Shown: positions 45,118-52,676 of the stretch, in pieces
Numbering within the stretch: position 1 is the first letter of the stretch
How the letters are laid out: each line of letters starts with the position of its first letter
DNA from: Bacillus sp. CGMCC 1.16541
Lineage (GTDB): Bacteria > Bacillota > Bacilli > Bacillales > Bacillaceae_H
Direction: 5' to 3'
Length of the DNA: 64,000 nucleotides
Assembly (NCBI RefSeq): GCF_003184905.1
Contig: NZ_QFRU01000022.1
Span: 1-64,000 of the forward strand
Position numbers and translations under genes: made by a program
Notes under the pieces: model-generated
What the model saw: only the letters and a program-made list of their open reading frames with translations
Databases searched by the model: none
What the model was told of the DNA's origin: nothing

Positions 45118-46914
45118 TCAATCCCCCCTTATGTTTGGCAACTCGATGGTGACTGTAAAATATTGATCTTGCTCACTCTCGATAAACATATTCGCTTCAT
45201 CCCCATAATAAATATGTAACCGATCATAAATATTTTTCAGTCCAATATTTTCTTGTTGCTCTTTCTCATCCTGCATGAGCTGGTGATTTAGTTCTTCTAA
45301 CTTATCTCGACCTACTCCACCTCCATTATCTGTTACTTTAATGCAAACGATTTCATCTTTCTTTTTATAGCCGTTAATTTCTAAATAGCCACCCCCTACT
45401 TTTTTCTCAAATCCATGTTTAAACGAATTTTCGACTAGCGGCTGTAAAATCATTTTAGGTACTTCTGCTTGATGTAGCTCTTTATCAATCTTTATTACAT
45501 AGTCAAACTTCTCACTAAAACGCTGTTTTTGTAACGTTAAAAAAGACGTAACATGCTGAATTTCACGATCTAATGTAACAATATCTTCTTTCATATTCAT
45601 GCTATACCTCATAATATGAGAAAGTGAGGTTAAGAGCGTATAGACTTGTACAACTCGGTGCTTTAATGCTAATGTACCGATAGACTGTAAGGCATTATAG
45701 AGAAAGTGTGGATTAATTTGAGACTGTAATACTTTTAATTGTGTTGATTTGTTTTCGAGTTCTAACCGATATTTTCGCTCAATTAAGTCATTAATGGTTT
45801 GGACCATCGAAGTGAAGTGACGTCCTAGTACTCCAAACTCGTCATTTCCTAATGAGTTGAAATCTACTTCAAATGTTCCTTGTTCGACTTTCTTCATATT
45901 TTGAATGAGCATTTTAATTGGTGATGTTAGTTTAAATGAAATCATTAAAGTGGCTACAATGACGATGACTAAAAAAGGAATGCCAATTAATACATTAATA
46001 AATGCAGTTTTTCGCGCGTCTTCGTATAGCACATCGTATGGAATTCGCTTTACAATATGCCAGCCTTCAAAAGACTCTGAGAATGTATCATGAACAATCA
46101 CTCCAGAAAACGACTTATCTTTCCACTCTAAATTATGTTCATGTTTCGGTTGTTCTTTTATCTTTTTGAACCATGACTTTTCATTTCGTTTACCGATCAG
46201 CTCTGCATTAGAGGAATAAATAACCGTACCGCTCTCATTCATAAGATAAAACTCTTCTGTTCTTTTGTCGTATAGACGGTCCGAAATTGCAGCTATTTGA
46301 GATAAATTTACATCAATTGATAAAAAGCCTAAAAATCGATCAGATGGAATTTCATTAATCAAGTGATGAAAACTCATCACATTCGTTGGCGATGAACGCC
46401 TGAGATTTGATAGATTATTATAACTGTAAATTTCATGAGTCGGCTCGACAGCTAAAAAGGCATGCCGCTTACTTAACGTAGAGTAATAAGGATGTGTATA
46501 TACTTCTTCATATTTACCACGACTACTTACTTTTGCATTGTAAATCGTATATGAATCACTTCCTTTATGAATATAGAGGTGAATCTGTTCAATTTCTGGT
46601 CTCGTATTGTAGAGATATAGAAGTGTACGATAAACTTCTTGTTGATTTGAACCAATATCACTTAAGATTCCTTCTTGTAATACCATAATAAATGGGTGAT
46701 AACCATATAGCCTAGGTGTAATTTGTGTAATCTCTTCTAAATAGTTACTTACATCATTTTTTCCGTTCTCAATTACGTTATAGTTCGTTGATACGAATCG
46801 ATCTTTGACCGACTCTGTTGTGTAGTAATACGTAATGATATTAGATAATGTAAATGGAACGACTGTTGCAAGCAGCAAGAAGATAACCAGTTTTTTACGA
46901 ATACTCCATCCCAT
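45118..46914 (-). CDS. YesM-like sensor histidine kinase
   Basis: Membrane sensor kinase of 598 residues. Helix 1 (about 9-28) and helix 2 (about 305-327) flank an extracellular ~275-residue sensing region of the Cache type. A HAMP domain follows, then the His_kinase motif SQINPHFLYNAL with phospho-acceptor His near 402, and a HATPase (N box LVENSFKHGFEKK, G box DNGGGVG). The pair with the YesN-like regulator starts from its own promoter, with a cre-like site, after the terminator at 47063-47099. The ligand is unknown, probably an oligosaccharide bound with or by the linked binding protein. Confidence 0.92.
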   Translation of the reverse strand: MGWSIRKKLVIFLLLATVVPFTLSNIITYYYTTESVKDRFVSTNYNVIENGKNDVSNYLEEITQITPRLYGYHPFIMVLQEGILSDIGSNQQEVYRTLLYLYNTRPEIEQIHLYIHKGSDSYTIYNAKVSSRGKYEEVYTHPYYSTLSKRHAFLAVEPTHEIYSYNNLSNLRRSSPTNVMSFHHLINEIPSDRFLGFLSIDVNLSQIAAISDRLYDKRTEEFYLMNESGTVIYSSNAELIGKRNEKSWFKKIKEQPKHEHNLEWKDKSFSGVIVHDTFSESFEGWHIVKRIPYDVLYEDARKTAFINVLIGIPFLVIVIVATLMISFKLTSPIKMLIQNMKKVEQGTFEVDFNSLGNDEFGVLGRHFTSMVQTINDLIERKYRLELENKSTQLKVLQSQINPHFLYNALQSIGTLALKHRVVQVYTLLTSLSHIMRYSMNMKEDIVTLDREIQHVTSFLTLQKQRFSEKFDYVIKIDKELHQAEVPKMILQPLVENSFKHGFEKKVGGGYLEINGYKKKDEIVCIKVTDNGGGVGRDKLEELNHQLMQDEKEQQENIGLKNIYDRLHIYYGDEANMFIESEQDQYFTVTIELPNIRGD

Positions 46915-46927
46915 ATGTAGCCCCCTT

Positions 46928-46956
46928 TTAAAACGCTTTCATTTCTTCTTATTATA
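46928..46956 (-). promoter_or_regulatory. Sensor-kinase -10 with cre-like site
   Basis: -10 TATAAT on the minus strand (46951-46956). TGAAAGCGTTTTAA (46928-46941, minus) matches the CcpA cre form TGWAANCGNTNWCA with one mismatch and lies at about +3 to +16, where CcpA binding would block transcription. No strong -35 is visible. Confidence 0.5.
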
Positions 46957-47062
46957 TATGAAACTTGTTAGACTGTCTTACTAAAGTTCACACTATCCCT
47001 TCCGTGAAGACGTTATAGCACTTTTTCTAATAGAGGAGCTACTTTTAACATGGATTTCATAC

Positions 47063-47099
47063 AAAAATAGAACACGACTCTACGTCATGTTCTATTTTT
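47063..47099. terminator. Terminator of the sugar-binding protein gene
   Basis: AAAAATAGAACACGAC (47063-47078) pairs with GTCATGTTCTATTTTT (47084-47099) with one mismatch around a TCTAC-type loop; T-run on the minus strand. Confidence 0.85.
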
Positions 47100-47108
47100 G
47101 TACGTCTA

Positions 47109-48401
47109 TTATTTCTTCATTTTTGCCCAAATATCATCTAGCGATTTCAGAAACTCTTCCTTCGATTTTTGGCCACCAATGTATGATTGCATCGATGCAC
47201 CAAACTCTTGAACAGCTCCATCTGGATACTTAAACCAGTTCCAAGATAATGTTTTACCTTCGTTTGAATACTTTAAGATATCGTCTGATAATGAATCGAT
47301 GCCTGTACCTTCGATTGTGCTGAAGGCTGGAATAAATTTAAACTCTTCCACTAAGAAACGTTTCCCTGTATCAGATGTTACCATCCAGTTTAAGAATTTT
47401 TTCGCTTCTTCTTTATCTGCTTCAGGAGCATTTTTATTGACTACCCAGTTATTTGGCACACCAACAGCTAGCTTATCGTTTGCTTCAGCATCGTCGCTGA
47501 TTGGAATTGGTAAGAAGCCCATTTTAATTTCAGGATTGATTTCAGTAATCATATTTACTGTCCAGTTACCTTGTTGCATCATCGCTGTTTGACCAGCTGC
47601 AAATTGTGTAACTTGCGTGTTATAATCCGTTGTTAATGGATTTTTGTTACCATACTTCACTGTTAAATCGAATAGGTTCATAAATTGTTCGAACTTTTCG
47701 TTTCCAGCAAATGTTTCTTTTCCTTCATTTAACGCTGCGATAAATGCATCTGGATTGTCTTGGTGCGCCATTGGAATATTAAATAAGTGATTACCTAATA
47801 CCCACCACTCGCCATATCCAATTGAAAATGGTGTAATTTTAGCTGCTTCAAGCTTTTTAGAAGCTTCTTCTAATTCTTTTAATGTTTTTGGTAACTCTGT
47901 AATGCCTGCTTTTTCAAATAATTCTTTGTTATAAATGAATCCGTATCCTTCAAGGTTTAGAGGCTGACCATAGATTTTACCATCTACTGTCATTGGCTCT
48001 TTCGCTACGTCATAAAGGTCATTTACCCAAGGTTGATCAGATAAATCTTCTAACTTTTCTAACCATGTTTGTGCTTCTTGGAATCCACCATTATTGAAGA
48101 TATCTGGCTCATTTCCTGAAGCAAATTGTGCCTTTAAAGCTGCACCATAATCTGCTCCGCCACCTACAGTTTGAATATTAAATTTAACGTTTGGATTTTC
48201 TTTCGTATATTCATCTGTTAACGCTTTCAATTGATCAGCAATCTCAACTTTAAATTGGAACATATCAATGACTACTTGGTTCCCATCCCCAGAGCCACCG
48301 CCTGAACCACCGCTTGATGATTCTTTGCTTGAGTTGGAACAAGCTGATGCGAATACTAAAACAAAAGCTAGTAATAACGCAAGTGTTGAAAACCTTTTCA
48401 T
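47109..48401 (-). CDS. Extracellular sugar-binding lipoprotein (ABC importer)
   Basis: A 430-residue lipoprotein: signal peptide ending FASAC, lipid Cys21, then a Ser/Gly-rich linker (SSGGSGGGSGDG). The mature domain is the bacterial extracellular solute-binding fold 1 (MalE/RafE-like), with the GGGADYGAALKAQFASGNEPDIF and AAGQTAMMQQGNW segments. It binds an oligosaccharide for the two permeases upstream. Gene order is permease-permease-binder, but its 111-bp upstream gap carries its own box and -10-like element, so it probably has a second promoter for higher expression. Confidence 0.92.
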   Translation of the reverse strand: MKRFSTLALLLAFVLVFASACSNSSKESSSGGSGGGSGDGNQVVIDMFQFKVEIADQLKALTDEYTKENPNVKFNIQTVGGGADYGAALKAQFASGNEPDIFNNGGFQEAQTWLEKLEDLSDQPWVNDLYDVAKEPMTVDGKIYGQPLNLEGYGFIYNKELFEKAGITELPKTLKELEEASKKLEAAKITPFSIGYGEWWVLGNHLFNIPMAHQDNPDAFIAALNEGKETFAGNEKFEQFMNLFDLTVKYGNKNPLTTDYNTQVTQFAAGQTAMMQQGNWTVNMITEINPEIKMGFLPIPISDDAEANDKLAVGVPNNWVVNKNAPEADKEEAKKFLNWMVTSDTGKRFLVEEFKFIPAFSTIEGTGIDSLSDDILKYSNEGKTLSWNWFKYPDGAVQEFGASMQSYIGGQKSKEEFLKSLDDIWAKMKK

Positions 48402-48490
48402 TTTTATTTACCCCCTTGATCATCGTATAACGGAACTACTTTCATTTTACATGTTCTAGTAAGAATGAACAGGTGATGATATTGAACAAA

Positions 48491-48532
48491 CGAGTGGAAA
48501 ATATTGATGAACTTATTTAATTGATCCACTCG
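48491..48532. repeat. Hairpin around the second permease stop
   Basis: CGAGTGGA (48491-48498) pairs with TCCACTCG (48525-48532), extended by A-T. It spans the stop codon of the MalG-type permease and overlaps the 15-bp regulatory box. Confidence 0.6.
48494..48508. promoter_or_regulatory. 15-bp box upstream of the sugar-binding protein gene
   Basis: GTGGAAAATATTGAT, identical to 50299-50313. It ends 93 bp before the binder's ATG. On the minus strand the box is followed 35 nt later by TTACTAGAAC, similar to TTTACTAGAAT of the other unit. Candidate site for the YesN-like regulator. Confidence 0.55.
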
Positions 48533-49340
48533 TAATTCCTTTAATAATATGTTTTTGCATTGCAAAGAAAAAGATTAATAGTGGAATAATACTAACCACT
48601 AATGCTGCAAGTGCCAAGTCCCATTGCTTTGTATATTGACCAAAGAAGAAGAACGTTGCAAGTGGAATGGTACGTAATTCTGGATCTTGCAGAACCAGTA
48701 ACGGTAATAAGAAATCATTCCAAATCCATAGGCTATTTAAGATGACAATTGTGACCGTAATAGGCTTTAAGAGCGGAAAAACAATTCTCCAAAACACCCC
48801 TAGTGTTGAACATCCATCAATAATGGCTGCTTCTTCTAATTCAATCGGAATTCCTTTAATAAATCCGTGATATAAGAAGATAGCGAGTCCTGATCCAAAT
48901 CCTAAATACATAATAACTAGACCCCAAATGCTATTGATTAATCCTAAAGCGCTTGCTGTTTTAATCAATGGAATCATAATCGATTGAAACGGTATAACCA
49001 TCGCGGCTACAAATGTAAAGAATATAATGTTACTAATCTTCTTTTTTGTACGAACAAGCATATAAGCGGCCATCGAGCAGAAAATAACAATGACAATATT
49101 ACTTGCTACCGTGATGATGAGTGAATTTGAAAAAACTTTTACATAATTCATTTTTTCAAACGCTTCTACATAGTTTGACCATTGTAGAGATGAAGGTAAC
49201 GCAGACGTATTGGTTAAGATCTCTGCAAATGACTTCAGAGAATTGGATACAACATAATAAAATGGTACTAAGAAGATGAGCCCTAATACAATGGCTAGAA
49301 CTTCAAGAGAAAATAACTTTAAACCATATCTTTTATTCAT
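48513..49340 (-). CDS. Sugar ABC transporter permease (MalG type)
   Basis: Inner-membrane permease of 275 residues with six helices. The EAA loop motif is EEAAIIDGCSTLGVFWRIVFPLLKP, where a shared ATPase docks. The C-terminus IKGITSGSIK is characteristic of the MalG/UgpE group. Start overlaps the MalF-type stop by 1 bp, with AAGGAGG just upstream. No ATPase gene is present in the cluster, so it probably uses a general ATPase such as MsmX encoded elsewhere. Confidence 0.93.
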   Translation of the reverse strand: MNKRYGLKLFSLEVLAIVLGLIFLVPFYYVVSNSLKSFAEILTNTSALPSSLQWSNYVEAFEKMNYVKVFSNSLIITVASNIVIVIFCSMAAYMLVRTKKKISNIIFFTFVAAMVIPFQSIMIPLIKTASALGLINSIWGLVIMYLGFGSGLAIFLYHGFIKGIPIELEEAAIIDGCSTLGVFWRIVFPLLKPITVTIVILNSLWIWNDFLLPLLVLQDPELRTIPLATFFFFGQYTKQWDLALAALVVSIIPLLIFFFAMQKHIIKGITSGSIK

Positions 49341-50224
49341 TACGACTCAACCTCCTTCTTCTTCGTATACATGACTTGCAGTGTTGTAATCGTTGCAACA
49401 ACGATAAAGAAAATTAATGCTTTCGCTTCTCCAACACCATATCGGTTATTTACAAATGCTTCTGTATAAATGTTAAGCGCTAACATTTCTGTTGATTTAA
49501 ATGGACCACCATTTGTTAGTGATAAGTTCACATCGAAGATTTTAAATGACCATGAGATGGTTAAAAATAAGCAAATTGTGACAGCTGGCGCGACTAATGG
49601 AACGGTAATATGACGAAGAACTTGCCATGGTGTTGCACCGTCAATCTTCGCCGCTTCAATTAATTCTTGCGGTACGTTTTGAAGGGCCGCTATGTAAATA
49701 ATCATAATGTAACCAGCCCCTTGCCAAACACTTACAATGACAATTCCCCAAAATGCTGTCTTTTCGTCTCCAAGCCAAGGAAGTTCAAATAAGGACCACC
49801 CTGTTAACGCTCCAATTGAAGCGAAACCTCTTACAAAAATAAACTGCCAAACGAATCCAAGTAATAACCCACCAATTAAGTTTGGTAAGAAAAACACCGT
49901 TCGTAAAATGTTTCGTGTTTTTAACATCTGAGTTACTAATAACGCTAAGAAAAAACCAACTGCATTCGTTAAGAAAATGGCTACAACCGTATATTTCGTT
50001 GTAATCCAAAACGATCGACGAAACTGTTCATCTTCAAATAATAAGTATTTAAAATTATCAAGTCCAACCCACTCAATGTTCCCTGTTACTCCGTTCCAGT
50101 TTGTAAACGCATAGTAAACACCTGATAAGAACGGATACAGAACGATTATACTGAACGCTAAAAAAGCTGGACCAACAAATAACATAAACAAACCTGCTTT
50201 TTTAAGCTTCTTTTGATTGCTCAT
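49340..50224 (-). CDS. Sugar ABC transporter permease (MalF type)
   Basis: First gene of the importer operon, 294 residues, six helices. It has the EAA motif EAAKIDGATPWQVLRHITVPLV and the GPFKSTEMLALNIYTEAF segment common to MalF/UgpA-like permeases of oligosaccharide importers. GGGGGG upstream is an adequate ribosome-binding site. The promoter region holds the 15-bp box shared with the binding-protein gene and a 7-bp palindrome over the -10. Confidence 0.93.
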   Translation of the reverse strand: MSNQKKLKKAGLFMLFVGPAFLAFSIIVLYPFLSGVYYAFTNWNGVTGNIEWVGLDNFKYLLFEDEQFRRSFWITTKYTVVAIFLTNAVGFFLALLVTQMLKTRNILRTVFFLPNLIGGLLLGFVWQFIFVRGFASIGALTGWSLFELPWLGDEKTAFWGIVIVSVWQGAGYIMIIYIAALQNVPQELIEAAKIDGATPWQVLRHITVPLVAPAVTICLFLTISWSFKIFDVNLSLTNGGPFKSTEMLALNIYTEAFVNNRYGVGEAKALIFFIVVATITTLQVMYTKKKEVES

Positions 50225-50242
50225 TTTCTCGTCCCCCCTCGT

Positions 50243-50313
50243 ATGTTTATTCTAGTAAACATTTTGTGAATTGAGGATAGACTGCATTGACGACCAGGGT
50301 GGAAAATATTGAT
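50243..50313 (-). promoter_or_regulatory. Promoter region of the sugar importer with 15-bp box
   Basis: The box GTGGAAAATATTGAT is at 50299-50313. On the minus strand, 44 nt after the box, comes -10-like TAGAAT (50249-50254), within the palindrome ATGTTTA-N6-TAAACAT (50243-50262). There is no good -35, as expected for an activated promoter. Spacing from box to -10 differs from the binder promoter (35 nt) by 9, close to one helical turn. Confidence 0.55.
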
Positions 50314-50487
50314 TACCTCTATCAAGACAATTATTCAAAACGTAAACAAACTATCAAATAAATACACTTTCATAGTTCTTCTATCCTAAATTATTTAAAG
50401 GCGTCAAATTCATACATTATATGACATTTTTGTGATACTATACTATTAAAATAATCTTTTATTATTGAGGTAGAAAGAGTGAAGTGA

Positions 50488-52629
50488 ATGAAGAAAAAGA
50501 AGAAAAAGAAAAGAACCCATATACCATTTCGATTGAACTTTTTATTTTTCATTGTCTTCTTATTGTTCTCTTTACTTATTTTACGATTAGGATTCGTTCA
50601 AATTGTATCAGGTGAGAGTTATAAAGAAGAAGTTGAAAAAACAGAAGATGTTGTAATTCACACACCCGTGCCACGAGGTCATATGTACGACCGATACCAT
50701 CGTGTCATTGTGGATAATAAACCATTAAAAGCAATTACGTATACACGTTCTCAAAATACGAAGCAGCAAGACCGGATTGAAGTGGCAACGCAATTAGCTG
50801 AAATGATTGACATGCCTTTTTACTCTTCATTTCTTGAAGGTGAAAACAAAGAAAGAGAGAAGGTACCTGGTGAGGTTCGTATAACAGAACGGGATTTAAA
50901 AGATTATTGGCTCATTAAACACCCGAAAAAAGCAGAAGCAAAACTAACGGAACAAGATTTAGAAAAAGTAAAAAATGATGAAATGGAAGAAAAAGATCTA
51001 TACAAACTTCAGTTAGATCGCATTACAAAGAAAGAGTTACAAACATTAAAGTCTGATTTAGAAGTCATTGCGATTAAAATCAAAATGGACACAGGCTATG
51101 CACTGACACCTCAAATTGTAAAAAGCAATGTCACAGACGTAGAATTTGCAAAAGTAAGTGAACATCTCCAACACCTACCTGGTATCGATGTGATGACCTA
51201 TTGGGACCGCCAATATACATATGATGGATTACTTCGCACACTATTAGGCAACGTTACATCAGCTGATGAAGGGCTACCACGTGAACAACTAGATTATTTT
51301 TTATCACGTAATTATAGTCGAAATGATCAAGTAGGGAAAAGTTATTTAGAAAAACAATACGAACACGTTCTTCATGGACAAAAAGCAAGAATGGTATCTG
51401 TGACCAATCGTTCAGGACAAGTAATTGAAACTAATCAAGTATCTGAAGGGCAACGTGGTAGTGATTTAATTTTAACAATTGATATGGAATTACAGAAACA
51501 AGTCGAAGAAATTGTTACAAAAGGCTTACAGCGAGGAAAAGCATCTGGTGGAGCCCCATTGTTAGATCGTATTTTCGTCATGCTAATGGACCCTCATACA
51601 GGCGAGATTCTAACAATGGCTGGAAAGCAATATGTGATTGATTCTAAAACAAAAAAAGCAGAAATTAGAGACTTTGCTCTAGGAAACATGACCACTTCTT
51701 ATGAAATGGGCTCAACAGTTAAGGGTGCAACCATTTTAGCTGGTTTTGACTCTGGGGCGATTCGTCCTAATCAGTATTTTGTGGACCAACCTCTGAAATT
51801 TGCTTCTTCACCACCGAAGAAATCATATGTAAATATGGGAAGCATTAATGATGTAACAGCTCTACAACGCTCATCTAACGTATATATGTTTCGAACAGTC
51901 ATGGCAATGGCCAATGCTTCTTATGTATATGATGGTCCGCTTCGTATTGGATCTTCAACATTCGAGAAACTTCGTTCGTATTATGCACAATTTGGACTAG
52001 GCATTCATACGGGAATCGAACTTGATAGTGAATCAACTGGTATTACAGGAAGAAATCCACAGCCTGGTAATGCACTTGATTTATCTATCGGACAATATGA
52101 TACGTATACACCGTTACAGCTCATTCAATATGTTTCCACCATCGCAAACGGTGGGTATCGCGTGAAGCCGCAACTTGTGAAAGAAATTCGTGAGCCATTG
52201 TTAGGTTCAGAAGATCTTGGGAGTATTCAGCATTCATTTGAACCTCATATCTTAAATCGTGTCACGATGACAGATGATCAAATTAATCGAGTGAAAGAAG
52301 GCTTTAGACGCGTCATGCAAGTACCTGGAGGAACTGCTTATAAGCAATTTTCTAGCGCTCCTTACAGTCCTGCAGGAAAAACGGGTACTGCCGAAGCTTA
52401 TAATAAAGGTCGATCCGTTCGTAACTCGACACTAATTGCTTATGCACCTCACAATAATCCAGAAGTATCAATGGTCGTTGTTGTTCCTTCTGCATACATG
52501 CAAGGTGGTTCAAGTTCTCTAAGTCAAGAAATTGGCCGTCAAGTGCTTGATACATACTTTGGGTTAACAGCTAAAGGTGAAGAGGAATTAAGAGAAGAAG
52601 AAAATGAACAAGTGGTAGACGAACAGTAA
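50488..52629 (+). CDS. Class B penicillin-binding protein (PbpA/PbpH-like)
   Basis: Monofunctional transpeptidase of 713 residues. A Lys-rich N-terminus (MKKKKKKKR) leads to one membrane helix (about 18-38), a pedestal domain, then the transpeptidase with S409-TVK, SSN (about 463) and KTGT (631-634). The sequence resembles B. subtilis PbpA/PbpH, which act with RodA in side-wall elongation; low-complexity EEELREEENEQ ends the protein. The internal region around 75-190 (KVPGEVRITERDLKDYW) agrees with that pair. The start at 50488 has AAAGAGTGAAG upstream. It is a single gene. Confidence 0.88.
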   Translation: MKKKKKKKRTHIPFRLNFLFFIVFLLFSLLILRLGFVQIVSGESYKEEVEKTEDVVIHTPVPRGHMYDRYHRVIVDNKPLKAITYTRSQNTKQQDRIEVATQLAEMIDMPFYSSFLEGENKEREKVPGEVRITERDLKDYWLIKHPKKAEAKLTEQDLEKVKNDEMEEKDLYKLQLDRITKKELQTLKSDLEVIAIKIKMDTGYALTPQIVKSNVTDVEFAKVSEHLQHLPGIDVMTYWDRQYTYDGLLRTLLGNVTSADEGLPREQLDYFLSRNYSRNDQVGKSYLEKQYEHVLHGQKARMVSVTNRSGQVIETNQVSEGQRGSDLILTIDMELQKQVEEIVTKGLQRGKASGGAPLLDRIFVMLMDPHTGEILTMAGKQYVIDSKTKKAEIRDFALGNMTTSYEMGSTVKGATILAGFDSGAIRPNQYFVDQPLKFASSPPKKSYVNMGSINDVTALQRSSNVYMFRTVMAMANASYVYDGPLRIGSSTFEKLRSYYAQFGLGIHTGIELDSESTGITGRNPQPGNALDLSIGQYDTYTPLQLIQYVSTIANGGYRVKPQLVKEIREPLLGSEDLGSIQHSFEPHILNRVTMTDDQINRVKEGFRRVMQVPGGTAYKQFSSAPYSPAGKTGTAEAYNKGRSVRNSTLIAYAPHNNPEVSMVVVVPSAYMQGGSSSLSQEIGRQVLDTYFGLTAKGEEELREEENEQVVDEQ

Positions 52630-52630
52630 T

Positions 52631-52672
52631 AAAAAATGAGAGAACCTCAAAATTGAGATTCTCTCATTTTTT
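52631..52672. terminator. Bidirectional terminator, pbp / yhgE
   Basis: AAAAAATGAGAGAA (52631-52644) pairs with TTCTCTCATTTTTT (52659-52672); CTCAA/TTGAG closes the inner loop. Serves both converging genes. Confidence 0.9.
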
Positions 52673-52676
52673 TATT

